Source: Clostridia bacterium (GTDB lineage: Bacteria; Bacillota; Clostridia; Oscillospirales; RGIG7773). Taken from it: 9,709 nucleotides of DNA. The stretch is taken from contig JAFZHO010000138.1 in assembly GCA_017554835.1 (NCBI GenBank), forward strand, positions 1-9,709, read 5' to 3'. Positions 1 through 6,138 of this stretch are shown in pieces (position 1 is the stretch's first letter; every line of letters begins with the position of its first letter). A program made the position numbers and the translations under genes. The notes beneath the pieces are model-generated. The model ran no database searches, was not told where the DNA came from, and saw only the letters and a list, made by a program, of their open reading frames with translations.

Positions 1-27
1 AAACATTTTTAAAAAATTACAATAAGG

Positions 28-56
28 TTGTAGAAATTTGTATTATATAGTATAAT
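28..56 (+). promoter_or_regulatory. sigma-A-type promoter of the degV gene
   Basis: TTGTAG at 28-33 and a perfect TATAAT at 51-56 are separated by exactly 17 nt. Transcription would begin near 63, giving a leader of about 28 nt before the TTG start at 91. The surroundings are very AT-rich, so only the spacing and the perfect -10 box distinguish it from background. Confidence 0.75.
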
Positions 57-90
57 ATAAATATATAAAATATTATGGAGGAATCTGAAA

Positions 91-936
91 TTGAGTAAAA
101 TTAAAATAACCGTTGACTCAACCTGCGATTTAGGCGCGGAATTAATGCAAAAATATAATATGGATTTTTGTCCGCTTTACGTTACTCTTGGCGAGAAATC
201 TCTCAAAGATACTATTGAAATCAACCCTGATGATATTTATAAATTTGTTGATGAGAATAAAATTCTTCCAAAAACCTCGGCAGGAACAATCACCGACTAT
301 ACTAATTTCTTTTCAAAATACGTAAACGAGGGGTATGAAGTTATTCACATCTGCATTTCTTCTACTATGTCTTGCTCTTATCAGAACGCCAGCATAGCGG
401 CAGAAGAAGTGGGAAATTGCTACGTTATTGATTCCCAGAACCTTTCAACTGCGTCAGGCCATCTTGCAATTATGGCGGCAGAACTTGCTGCAGAAGGCAA
501 AGAAGCAGAAGAAATAGTTAAAATTCTAAAAGAAACCGTGCCAAAGGTAAGAGGTTCTTTTATTGTTTCTATAATGGATTATCTTAAAATGGGCGGTCGT
601 TGCAGCGCTATGGCAGCGTTTGGCGCAAATATGCTTAGAATTATGCCTTGCATTGAGGTTGACGATGGCGTGCTTCATCCTACGAAGAAATATAGAGGCC
701 TTTTTGCCGCAGTTTTGAAAAATTACGTTAGCGACCAGTTGGCCGACCTTTCAAAAATCGAGCCAAAAAGAATTTTCATAACTCATTCGGGTTGCGACGA
801 AAAAATCGTTCAGGGAATTTATGACCAGGTAAAAGCACTTGACTATTTCGAAAATATTGAAATAACAAGAGCGGGCTGCGTTATAACCTCCCACTGCGGA
901 CCGGGAACACTTGGAATTTTGTTTATAAACAAATAA
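91..936 (+). CDS. DegV family (fatty-acid-binding) protein
   Basis: Cytoplasmic 281-aa protein of the DegV/FakB family, whose members bind a fatty acid and can present it to the fatty-acid kinase FakA for phospholipid synthesis. The family pattern is visible in order: DST near residues 9-11, TSAG at 62-65, the ISSTMSCSYQNA loop at 89-100 (family form SSxLSGTYQsA), VIDS at 112-115, YLKMGGR at 164-170 and HCGPGTLGIL at 268-277. Length matches the usual ~280 aa. The start is TTG, supported by GGAGG at 77-81 with 9 nt spacing and no better upstream start. It has its own promoter and terminator, so it is monocistronic. No FakA or DhaK-like gene lies in the window. Which lipid it binds cannot be told from sequence. 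Confidence 0.92.
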   Translation: MSKIKITVDSTCDLGAELMQKYNMDFCPLYVTLGEKSLKDTIEINPDDIYKFVDENKILPKTSAGTITDYTNFFSKYVNEGYEVIHICISSTMSCSYQNASIAAEEVGNCYVIDSQNLSTASGHLAIMAAELAAEGKEAEEIVKILKETVPKVRGSFIVSIMDYLKMGGRCSAMAAFGANMLRIMPCIEVDDGVLHPTKKYRGLFAAVLKNYVSDQLADLSKIEPKRIFITHSGCDEKIVQGIYDQVKALDYFENIEITRAGCVITSHCGPGTLGILFINK

Positions 937-969
937 AAACATCCACGGAGAAATCCGTGGATGTTTTTT
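937..969 (+). terminator. intrinsic terminator of degV
   Basis: A perfect 13-bp stem (937-949 with 954-966) closes a GAAA (GNRA) tetraloop at 950-953 and is followed by a T run to 969. It begins immediately after the TAA stop. Confidence 0.92.
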
Positions 970-980
970 CTTTCAGAAAT

Positions 981-1072
981 CCCATCAATGAACGTTGGGG
1001 GATGATGAAAATGACCGCAAAAGACACATTTTCGTCATTATGCACAAAAACGAGCGTTCAAATTTGTGCATA
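981..1072. repeat. cluster of adjacent hairpins in non-coding DNA
   Basis: Two inverted repeats lie back to back. One has arms 1002-1013 and 1027-1038 (12 bp with one G-T pair, 13-nt loop). The other has arms 1039-1048 and 1063-1072 (10 bp perfect, 14-nt loop). A weaker 4-bp CCCA/TGGG stem precedes them at 981-999. No T run follows, so this is not a terminator, and no coding region explains it. It could be a degenerate palindromic repeat or a structured RNA; I do not recognise a family. Confidence 0.45.
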
Positions 1073-1095
1073 TCGCCGAAATTATAAACAAACCA

Positions 1096-1124
1096 TTGAC
1101 AATAAAAGGTATTCTGTGTATTAT
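1096..1124 (+). promoter_or_regulatory. sigma-A-type promoter, probably for the 1328 lipoprotein gene
   Basis: Perfect TTGACA at 1096-1101 and TATTAT at 1119-1124 with a 17-nt spacer. The predicted start near 1131 would give a leader of about 197 nt that includes the whole inverted repeat 1144-1292. No closer convincing promoter was seen upstream of 1328. Confidence 0.65.
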
Positions 1125-1143
1125 AAAACTATAGAAAGGTAAA

Positions 1144-1292
1144 AGTTGCTAAGGTGGCAAAATTAATTCGAATAATATAAACGAAAAACGTATTTAACGT
1201 TATTGACAGCGAAGATAGGTTTTGTTTCCTGGCAAACAAAATATTCCTGGGTTTTCGGATATATTCGGATTAGTTTTGCCACTTTTGCTTTT
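1144..1292. repeat. 149-bp imperfect inverted repeat (MITE-like or leader RNA hairpin)
   Basis: Bases 1151-1174 pair with 1262-1285 almost without interruption, including nine perfect pairs between 1154-1162 and 1274-1282. The outer arms continue weakly to 1144/1292. Inside, 1176-1178 pairs with 1259-1261 and 1182-1187 with 1252-1257. The tip carries an 8-bp hairpin (1220-1227 with 1234-1241, 6-nt loop) and a 5-bp one (1187-1191 with 1197-1201). The 7-bp direct repeat TATAGAA stands outside both ends (1130-1136 and 1294-1300), which could be a target duplication but is AT-rich enough to be chance. It lies between a promoter and the lipoprotein gene, so it is either a small non-autonomous mobile element or a structured 5' leader. 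Confidence 0.6.
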
Positions 1293-1327
1293 TTATAGAA
1301 TAAATTATATTTTAAGGAGGGAATAAT

Positions 1328-2287
1328 ATGAAAAAATATATTAGTTTATTACTCGTTTTACTTATACTAACTAACTGCCTTGCAGGTTGCAGCGTAAAAC
1401 CATCAGGAGGCCCGGGTGCAACGGGAGAAAGTTCTCCTGAGACAACAACTGAAACCTCCTTGGAAAATTCCTCTGAGGTGGTAAATGATAATATAAGCCA
1501 AGTTGAGATTCCGCAGGATAATAAGGAAGATATAGAAGAATCTACTCTTGAATGGGTAGGTCCTCAGGATAATTATCCCATTGAATATTTGGATTTTGAC
1601 TACGATAAATATCCTCAGCTAAAAGGTTTTATAAAGGTAACAGACCCTTATCAACTAACGCCTTTTTCAAATGCTGTAACTGAAAAAGAACTTCTAAATC
1701 AACCAAAAGGGATATTCGTTAAAAACAATCACGTTCTTGCCAAAGTCAATAAGGTTGAGAAGCTTAAAATAAACAATAGATATTTCTTGAAATATGAATA
1801 TGAAATCGAGAAGGTTTATTACGGCAACCTGAAAAAAGGCGATAAAGTCAACGCCTATATGAAGGACTGGACGGAAAAACAGGAACACATATACCTTGGT
1901 CAAGTCTTGCCCTACTACGAGGGATATAAAATCAGCGTTGCGTATCCCCAAGTTGGACAGTATATTATAACCAGAATTCATAGCTATGATTTTGACGAAA
2001 ACTATTATCCCACAATTAAGGAAAGATACTATAAATACTATAACGAGATACTTTATAAAAACGAACTGAAAATAATGGAAGAGAATTATTTTATCAATTC
2101 AGAAATTTTTGCTCAGTTTGTTTTTGATAAAGATAAAAACCTTGTTTCCGCAGGAGCAGGAGTTTTGGAAATGTTCAAGAAATTCAAAAATAACGAAAAA
2201 GCTACCATAGAAAAGCTTTCCGACGTTGACGGCTTTATAGAATATTTATTTATCTATAGAGAAGAAAATCCAACAAACGAGCAATAA
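1328..2287 (+). CDS. lipoprotein of unknown function
   Basis: Predicted surface lipoprotein of 319 aa. Residues 1-20 form a signal peptide with a KK start and Leu-rich core, and LAGC at 18-21 is a clear lipobox, so Cys21 would be lipidated and anchor the protein outside the membrane. Residues 22 to about 75 are a Ser/Thr/Glu-rich spacer. The folded part, rich in Tyr and Lys, contains a beta-strand-like stretch around residues 138-175 with the pattern 'VLAKVNKVEKL...YEYEIEKVYYG..KKGDKV', which reminds me of small OB-like barrel domains in other clostridial lipoproteins; this is impression, not proof. AAGGAGGG at 1314-1321 lies 6 nt before ATG. Tandem TAA stops end it. It appears monocistronic. 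No catalytic motif was recognised and I assign no function. Confidence 0.85.
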   Translation: MKKYISLLLVLLILTNCLAGCSVKPSGGPGATGESSPETTTETSLENSSEVVNDNISQVEIPQDNKEDIEESTLEWVGPQDNYPIEYLDFDYDKYPQLKGFIKVTDPYQLTPFSNAVTEKELLNQPKGIFVKNNHVLAKVNKVEKLKINNRYFLKYEYEIEKVYYGNLKKGDKVNAYMKDWTEKQEHIYLGQVLPYYEGYKISVAYPQVGQYIITRIHSYDFDENYYPTIKERYYKYYNEILYKNELKIMEENYFINSEIFAQFVFDKDKNLVSAGAGVLEMFKKFKNNEKATIEKLSDVDGFIEYLFIYREENPTNEQ

Positions 2288-2333
2288 TAAAGAATCTCAA
2301 TAAAATAGCATCAAAAGATTCCGAAGATATTTT

Positions 2334-2373
2334 AAAAAGAATCCCTTCGACCAAAGTCGAAGGGATTCTTTTT
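2334..2373. terminator. bidirectional terminator between convergent genes
   Basis: A perfect 18-bp stem (2334-2351 with 2356-2373) with a 4-nt loop has five A on the left flank and five T on the right, so it works on both strands. It ends the lipoprotein transcript on the plus strand and the oadB/oadG-like transcript on the minus strand, whose last stop codon is at 2376-2378. Confidence 0.93.
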
Positions 2374-2375
2374 GT

Positions 2376-2522
2376 TTATTTATTTTTGAATATTTTTGTT
2401 AGTAGAACTATAGTTACGTAGATAACCATAATTACAAGGAAAATACCAAGCATTCCTTTGCCCATGATGGGAAGACTTGTGATAAAATCCATGGGATTAA
2501 AAGTAAAATCAAAATTAAACAT
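2376..2522 (-). CDS. OadG-related small membrane subunit (48 aa)
   Basis: A short gene read from ATG (2522-2520) to TAA (2378-2376). AGGAGG at 2536-2531 sits 8 nt before the start, and the gene begins 15 nt after the oadB stop, so it is translated from the same mRNA. The product has about 18 N-terminal residues with several Phe and Asp, then MGKGMLGIFLVIM and a single hydrophobic helix to about residue 42, then a basic tail KIFKNK. The 'G-x-G-M-x-x-I-F' start of the helix is the hallmark of the gamma subunit (OadG) of sodium-pumping decarboxylases, which stabilises the complex in the membrane. It lacks the long soluble tail of classical OadG. The family call rests on the helix motif, the position beside oadB and the size. 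Confidence 0.8.
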   Translation of the reverse strand: MFNFDFTFNPMDFITSLPIMGKGMLGIFLVIMVIYVTIVLLTKIFKNK

Positions 2523-2537
2523 AATATTTTCCTCCTA

Positions 2538-3683
2538 TTATCCGAAGAATGAAAGAATCAAACTACCTGCAATAACAGAAGCAATCTGACCGGAAACGTT
2601 TACGCCGATTGAATGCATAAGAAGGAAGTTCTGATTATCTTCTTCAAGACCAAGTTTATGAACTACTCGACCGGACATTGGGAATGCAGAGATACCTGCA
2701 GCACCAATCATTGGGTTGATTTTCTTATCTTTTGGAAGGAATACGTTAAGAATTTTTGCAAAGATAACGCCGCCTGCAGTATCAAAGATAAATGCAAATA
2801 GTCCAAGACCTAAGATAAGAAGAGTGGACGGCTGAAGGAATTTTTCCGCCTCCATCTGACAAGCAATAGTAAGTCCAAGGAAAATAGTAATAAGGTTTGC
2901 AAGAACTTTCTGAGCAGTTTCGGAAAGTGAATCAAGCACGCCACATTCTCTGATAAGGTTACCAAACATTAAGAAACCGATTAGAGAAACAGAACTTGGA
3001 GCAACAACGCCTGCAACGATAGTTACAACGATTGGGAAAAGAATTTTGGTAAGTTTTGAAACGGAAGCGTTTTTATTATCCATTCTGATAAGGCGTTCTT
3101 TTCTTGTTGTAAGCATTTTGATAACTGGGGGCTGAATAATGGGAACAAGGGCCATATAAGAATAAGCCGCAACCATAATCGCACCTGTTATAGCGCTATC
3201 CTCACCAAGAAGCTGGTTTGCAACTACGATAGCAGTGGGGCCGTCTGCCGCACCGATAATACCGATAGAAGCTGCCTCAAGATCTGTGAAGAAAATATTT
3301 GCAAGGCAGAAAGTGAAGAAAATACCAAACTGAGCCGCTGCACCAAAAATCATAAGTTTTGGATTAGCAAGAACAGGGGTAAAGTCTATCATTGCACCGA
3401 TACCGATGAAAAGAATAAGAGGGAAAAGCTCGTTTGCGATACCCATATTGAAAAGGGTTTCGATAGCGCCCTCAACCTCCTGGCCGGCACTGTTCATCTG
3501 GTTAATAGCGCCTGATAAGGGGATATTAACGAGGATAGTTCCAAATCCCATAGGTAATAGCAAAGATGGTTCCATATCTTTTGCAATAGCAAGATAAATC
3601 AGAAGACCACCAATTAGCCACATAATGACCGTTGGGATATCAACGTTAATAACGTTGAAGAAAAGGTCCTTGAAAATTGTCAA
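2538..3683 (-). CDS. oadB: sodium ion-translocating decarboxylase beta subunit
   Basis: Integral membrane protein of 381 aa that in this family moves Na+ across the membrane, coupled to decarboxylation of a carboxybiotin carrier (oxaloacetate, methylmalonyl-CoA or glutaconyl-CoA decarboxylases). Visible family motifs: IGIGAMIDFTPVLANPKL near 93-110, GAAAQFGIF at 114-122, GIIGAADGPT at 141-150 with the key Asp147, and a C-terminal block SGRVVHKLG...FLLMHSIGVNVSGQI. Many hydrophobic helices fill the rest. The start is TTG at 3683, fixed by AGGAG at 3696-3692 and an in-frame TGA upstream (3692-3690). It is the first gene of a two-gene operon with the mini-OadG. No alpha carboxyltransferase or biotin carrier is present nearby, so the substrate cannot be named. 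Expression is probably controlled by the structured leader at 3720-3841. Confidence 0.94.
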   Translation of the reverse strand: MTIFKDLFFNVINVDIPTVIMWLIGGLLIYLAIAKDMEPSLLLPMGFGTILVNIPLSGAINQMNSAGQEVEGAIETLFNMGIANELFPLILFIGIGAMIDFTPVLANPKLMIFGAAAQFGIFFTFCLANIFFTDLEAASIGIIGAADGPTAIVVANQLLGEDSAITGAIMVAAYSYMALVPIIQPPVIKMLTTRKERLIRMDNKNASVSKLTKILFPIVVTIVAGVVAPSSVSLIGFLMFGNLIRECGVLDSLSETAQKVLANLITIFLGLTIACQMEAEKFLQPSTLLILGLGLFAFIFDTAGGVIFAKILNVFLPKDKKINPMIGAAGISAFPMSGRVVHKLGLEEDNQNFLLMHSIGVNVSGQIASVIAGSLILSFFG

Positions 3684-3719
3684 GATTAATCACTCCTATA
3701 AAAATTTTTTATAATAATA

Positions 3720-3751
3720 AAGACTTTTAACGATTTATCGTTAAAAGTCTT
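3720..3751 (-). terminator. terminator-like hairpin in the oadB leader
   Basis: A perfect 14-bp stem (3720-3733 with 3738-3751) with a 4-nt loop. On the minus strand it is followed by a T-rich but interrupted tract (TTTATTATTAT), so it may be a weak or conditional terminator. Bases 3741-3747 of its first arm are also complementary to 3828-3834, so two alternative folds compete. On the plus strand there is no T run. Confidence 0.6.
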
Positions 3752-3841
3752 GCTGTTTAATGTAATGGCGGCAGAAAATCTGCGTAATGACGCCGGATAC
3801 CACGAGCAAAAGCCCGTCAGCTACTCCCTTTTAATATGTAG
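3741..3841 (-). promoter_or_regulatory. candidate riboswitch in the oadB 5' leader (possibly Na+-I / DUF1646 type)
   Basis: Read on the minus strand, the leader begins near 3841 and folds into nested helices. The outer P1 is TTAAAAG (3834-3828) with CTTTTAA (3747-3741). An internal loop GGAGTA/AAGA follows, then P2 GCTG (3821-3818) with CAGC (3755-3752). Inside are a 6-bp hairpin 3817-3812/3807-3802 with a TTTT loop (alternatively TGACG 3819-3815 with CGTCA 3792-3788), GGCG 3794-3791 with CGCC 3770-3767, and GCAGA 3783-3779 with TCTGC 3775-3771. P1 and the terminator hairpin cannot form together, which suggests an ON switch when the fold is stabilised. The GGGAGTAG stretch recalls yybP-ykoY (Mn2+), but the rest does not clearly fit; a Na+ sensor would fit the gene. 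The class is inference. Confidence 0.6.
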
Positions 3842-3847
3842 GATTTA

Positions 3848-3876
3848 ATTATATTACAAATGAGACAAAATTGCAA
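3848..3876 (-). promoter_or_regulatory. promoter of the oadB operon
   Basis: On the minus strand, TTGCAA (3876-3871) and a perfect TATAAT (3853-3848) with a 17-nt spacer, start near 3841. The -35 box lies in the 10-bp palindrome AATTGCAATT (3869-3878), which might be an operator but may also be incidental. Confidence 0.75.
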
Positions 3877-3906
3877 TTGTATTTTCAAAATTAAATCTGA
3901 AAATCA

Positions 3907-3935
3907 TTGACAAAAACTTTTAATGGTGTTAAGAT
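3907..3935 (+). promoter_or_regulatory. promoter of the thrS operon
   Basis: Perfect TTGACA at 3907-3912, 17-nt spacer, and TAAGAT at 3930-3935 preceded by TGT (extended -10). The start near 3942 gives a 250-nt leader containing the T-box. Confidence 0.85.
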
Positions 3936-3941
3936 AAAAGG

Positions 3942-4167
3942 GCATTGATAAGGAAGAGTAACAGAACCTCCTTTTTATAAGAGAGAGAAGCATTTGCTGA
4001 GAGCTTTTCACTAAGGAATCTGCCAAAACCACCTTTGAGCATCCGTCAGGAAATGGTCGGACGTATATTCTGCGTTAAAGAATCAAAGAGACCGTATTAT
4101 GCGGTAATTTAGGTGGAACCGTGGGAATTTTATCTCACCCTATTTTTATAGGGTGAGTTTTATTTTT
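3942..4167 (+). promoter_or_regulatory. T-box leader, threonine-specific
   Basis: Leader RNA that binds uncharged tRNA and prevents termination. The conserved T-box is at 4111-4121 (AGGTGGAACCG). CGGT 4102-4105 pairs with ACCG 4118-4121 to make the antiterminator, leaving UGGA at 4114-4117 to pair with a tRNA 3' end UCCA. AGAGAG-type Stem I sequence occurs near 3981-3988. The likely specifier is ACC (Thr) at 4028-4030, followed by A and the usual CCTTTGAGC. An ACC at 4031-4033 is the alternative reading; both give Thr, agreeing with thrS downstream. Terminator: 4134-4143 with 4148-4157, then T-rich 4158-4167. Confidence 0.93.
4134..4167 (+). terminator. T-box regulated terminator before thrS
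   Basis: A 10-bp perfect stem (CTCACCCTAT with its complement), a TTTT loop and a T-rich tail at 4158-4167. It is the default OFF structure of the T-box when tRNA-Thr is charged. Confidence 0.9.
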
Positions 4168-4182
4168 ATAAAAGATAATAAC

Positions 4183-4190
4183 AGAAAGGG
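4183..4190 (+). promoter_or_regulatory. ribosome site that decides the thrS start
   Basis: AGAAAGGG directly abuts the ATG at 4191, which is too close for initiation. The in-frame ATG at 4200 has 9 nt spacing and yields the standard ThrRS N-terminus MIITLKDG, so 4200 is preferred. Confidence 0.75.
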
Positions 4191-4199
4191 ATGTTTTTT

Positions 4200-6134
4200 A
4201 TGATAATTACTTTAAAAGACGGTAGCACAAAAGAATACGACGCTCCCGTTAGCTGCGAAAAAGTCTGTGCAGATATTTCCGAGGGACTTTTAAGAGCGGC
4301 AACTGCGGCAGAGGTGGATGGCAAAACCGTTGACCTTCGCCACATTATAGATAAGGACTGCACTCTTAATATTCTGACTTTTGATACTCTTGAGGGCCAG
4401 AAAGCATATTGGCATACAACAAGCCATATTCTTGCTCAGGCGGTTAAGAGATTATACCCATCAGTAAAACTTGCAATAGGACCTTCTATTGATAACGGAT
4501 TCTATTATGATTTTGATTATGACGAGGGATTTACAAATGAGGACCTTGAAAAAATCACTGCAGAAATGAAAAAAATCATAAAAGAAAATCCTCCTATCGA
4601 AAGATTCGTTCTTCCTCGTGACGAGGCGCTTAAAAAAGTCAACGAAATGGGCGAACCATATAAGGCAGAGCTTATTTCCGAACTTCCCGAAGGCGAGGAA
4701 ATCAGTTTCTATAAGCAGGGGGATTTCACTGACCTTTGCGCAGGACCCCATCTTCTTTCAATGTCTAAAATAAAGGCAATCAAATTAACGGCTATAACAG
4801 GCGCTTACTGGAAAGGCAATTCCGATAATAAAATGCTAAAAAGAATTTACGGTATTTCTTTCCCAAAAGCCACTATGCTTGATGAATATCTTGAAATGAT
4901 TGAAGAAGCAAAAAGAAGAGACCATAATAAACTTGGTCGTGAACTTGAACTTTTCACTACCTCTGATTTAATCGGTCAGGGTCTTCCCATTCTTCTTCCA
5001 AAAGGAGCAAGAATTATTCAGACTCTTCAGCGTTGGGTTGAAGACGAGGAGCAAAAACGCGGTTGGCAGTTAACCAAAACTCCTTATATGGCAAAAAGCG
5101 ATTTATATAAACTTTCAGGTCACTGGGATCACTATCAGGACGGAATGTTTGTTCTTGGAGATGAAGAAAAGGATAAAGAGGTATTCGCTCTTCGTCCTAT
5201 GACTTGTCCGTTCCAGTATCAGGCATATCTGAACAGAGGCAGATCTTATAGAGACCTTCCAATGAGACTTAACGAGACCTCAACCCTTTTCAGAAACGAG
5301 GCATCGGGAGAAATGCACGGACTTATCAGAGTTCGTCAGTTCACTATTTCAGAGGGACACTTAATGTGCACCCCTGAGCAGCTTGAAGAGGAGTTTAAGG
5401 GTTGTCTTGAACTTGCTATATATATGCTAAAAACTCTTGGCCTTTACGAAGACGTTTCTTATAGATTCTCTCAGTGGGACCCTGCTGACAAAGAAAAATA
5501 TATAGGAACCGAGGAACAGTGGGAAGAAGCTCAGGGCGTTATGAAAACTATTCTTGACGACCTTGGCATCGATTATAAAATCGGTATTGGCGAAGCGGCT
5601 TTCTATGGTCCGAAACTTGATATCCAGATTAAAAACGTTCACGGTAAAGAGGATACTCTTATCACTATCCAGATAGACCAGATGCTTGCAGAGAAATTCG
5701 GTATGGAATACGTTGATAAGCAGGGCGAAAAGAAAAATCCGTATATTATCCATAGAACTTCCATAGGATGTTATGAAAGAACTCTTGCTCTTCTTATTGA
5801 GAAATATGCAGGAGCATTCCCGACATGGCTTTCTCCCGTTCAGGTTAAAATTCTTGCCATCGCAGATAGACACCTTGACTACGCTTACGAAGTTAAGGAA
5901 GAACTATTCCACCGTGGTATCAGAGTTGAAGTTGATGACAGAAGCGAGAAAATCGGCTATAAAATCCGTGAAGCTCAGCTTGAAAAAGTTCCTTATATGC
6001 TTATCGTGGGCGACAAGGAAGTGGAAAACAAAGAAGTTGGCGTTCGTAAGAGAAGCGAGGGCGATAAAGGCGCAGTTTCTCTTGAGGACTTTATTGCTAC
6101 TATCGAAGAGGAAATCCGCACGAAAGCGAGATAA
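4200..6134 (+). CDS. thrS: threonyl-tRNA synthetase
   Basis: Class II aminoacyl-tRNA synthetase that charges tRNA-Thr in the cytoplasm, 644 aa (E. coli has 642). Domains in order: TGS at about 1-60; editing domain with HTTSH at 72-76 and DLCAGPH at 178-184 (Cys180 and His184), which removes mischarged serine; catalytic core from about 245 with motif 2 around RLNETSTLFRNE (356-367) and motif 3 around RTSIGCYERTLALLIE (519-534); anticodon-binding domain from about 545. The zinc ligands are Cys336, His387 and His518. The motif around Cys336 reads RPMTCPFQ where most bacteria have RPMNCPGH, a variant I associate with some clostridial enzymes. Controlled by the T-box upstream. The following lipoprotein gene starts 4 nt after its stop with no terminator between. 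Confidence 0.97.
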   Translation: MIITLKDGSTKEYDAPVSCEKVCADISEGLLRAATAAEVDGKTVDLRHIIDKDCTLNILTFDTLEGQKAYWHTTSHILAQAVKRLYPSVKLAIGPSIDNGFYYDFDYDEGFTNEDLEKITAEMKKIIKENPPIERFVLPRDEALKKVNEMGEPYKAELISELPEGEEISFYKQGDFTDLCAGPHLLSMSKIKAIKLTAITGAYWKGNSDNKMLKRIYGISFPKATMLDEYLEMIEEAKRRDHNKLGRELELFTTSDLIGQGLPILLPKGARIIQTLQRWVEDEEQKRGWQLTKTPYMAKSDLYKLSGHWDHYQDGMFVLGDEEKDKEVFALRPMTCPFQYQAYLNRGRSYRDLPMRLNETSTLFRNEASGEMHGLIRVRQFTISEGHLMCTPEQLEEEFKGCLELAIYMLKTLGLYEDVSYRFSQWDPADKEKYIGTEEQWEEAQGVMKTILDDLGIDYKIGIGEAAFYGPKLDIQIKNVHGKEDTLITIQIDQMLAEKFGMEYVDKQGEKKNPYIIHRTSIGCYERTLALLIEKYAGAFPTWLSPVQVKILAIADRHLDYAYEVKEELFHRGIRVEVDDRSEKIGYKIREAQLEKVPYMLIVGDKEVENKEVGVRKRSEGDKGAVSLEDFIATIEEEIRTKAR

Positions 6135-6138
6135 TAAT

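Noticed and set aside
957..1142. 61-codon open frame on the plus strand
   Set aside because: It starts inside the degV terminator stem, has no ribosome site, crosses two hairpins and a promoter, and its protein looks like translated non-coding DNA.
1153..1282. Serine-recombinase start (VAKLIRI) on the arms of the inverted repeat as a gene remnant
   Set aside because: Only seven residues match on each arm, the frames close after 8 and 39 codons, and the two arms match because they are inverted copies; not enough to call a pseudogene.
3720..3841. Firm assignment of the oadB leader to the yybP-ykoY manganese riboswitch
   Set aside because: Only the GGGAGTAG stretch and the closing CAGC fit my memory of that class; the other conserved loop sequence was not found.
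4166..5873. Minus-strand open frames inside thrS (4166-4363, 4461-4751, 5427-5873)
   Set aside because: Antisense shadows of a well-supported gene, without ribosome sites or recognisable protein features.
5773..6138. Upstream extension of the lipoprotein frame into thrS
   Set aside because: It overlaps the strongly conserved anticodon-binding domain of ThrRS; the internal ATG at 6139 gives a perfect lipoprotein signal peptide.
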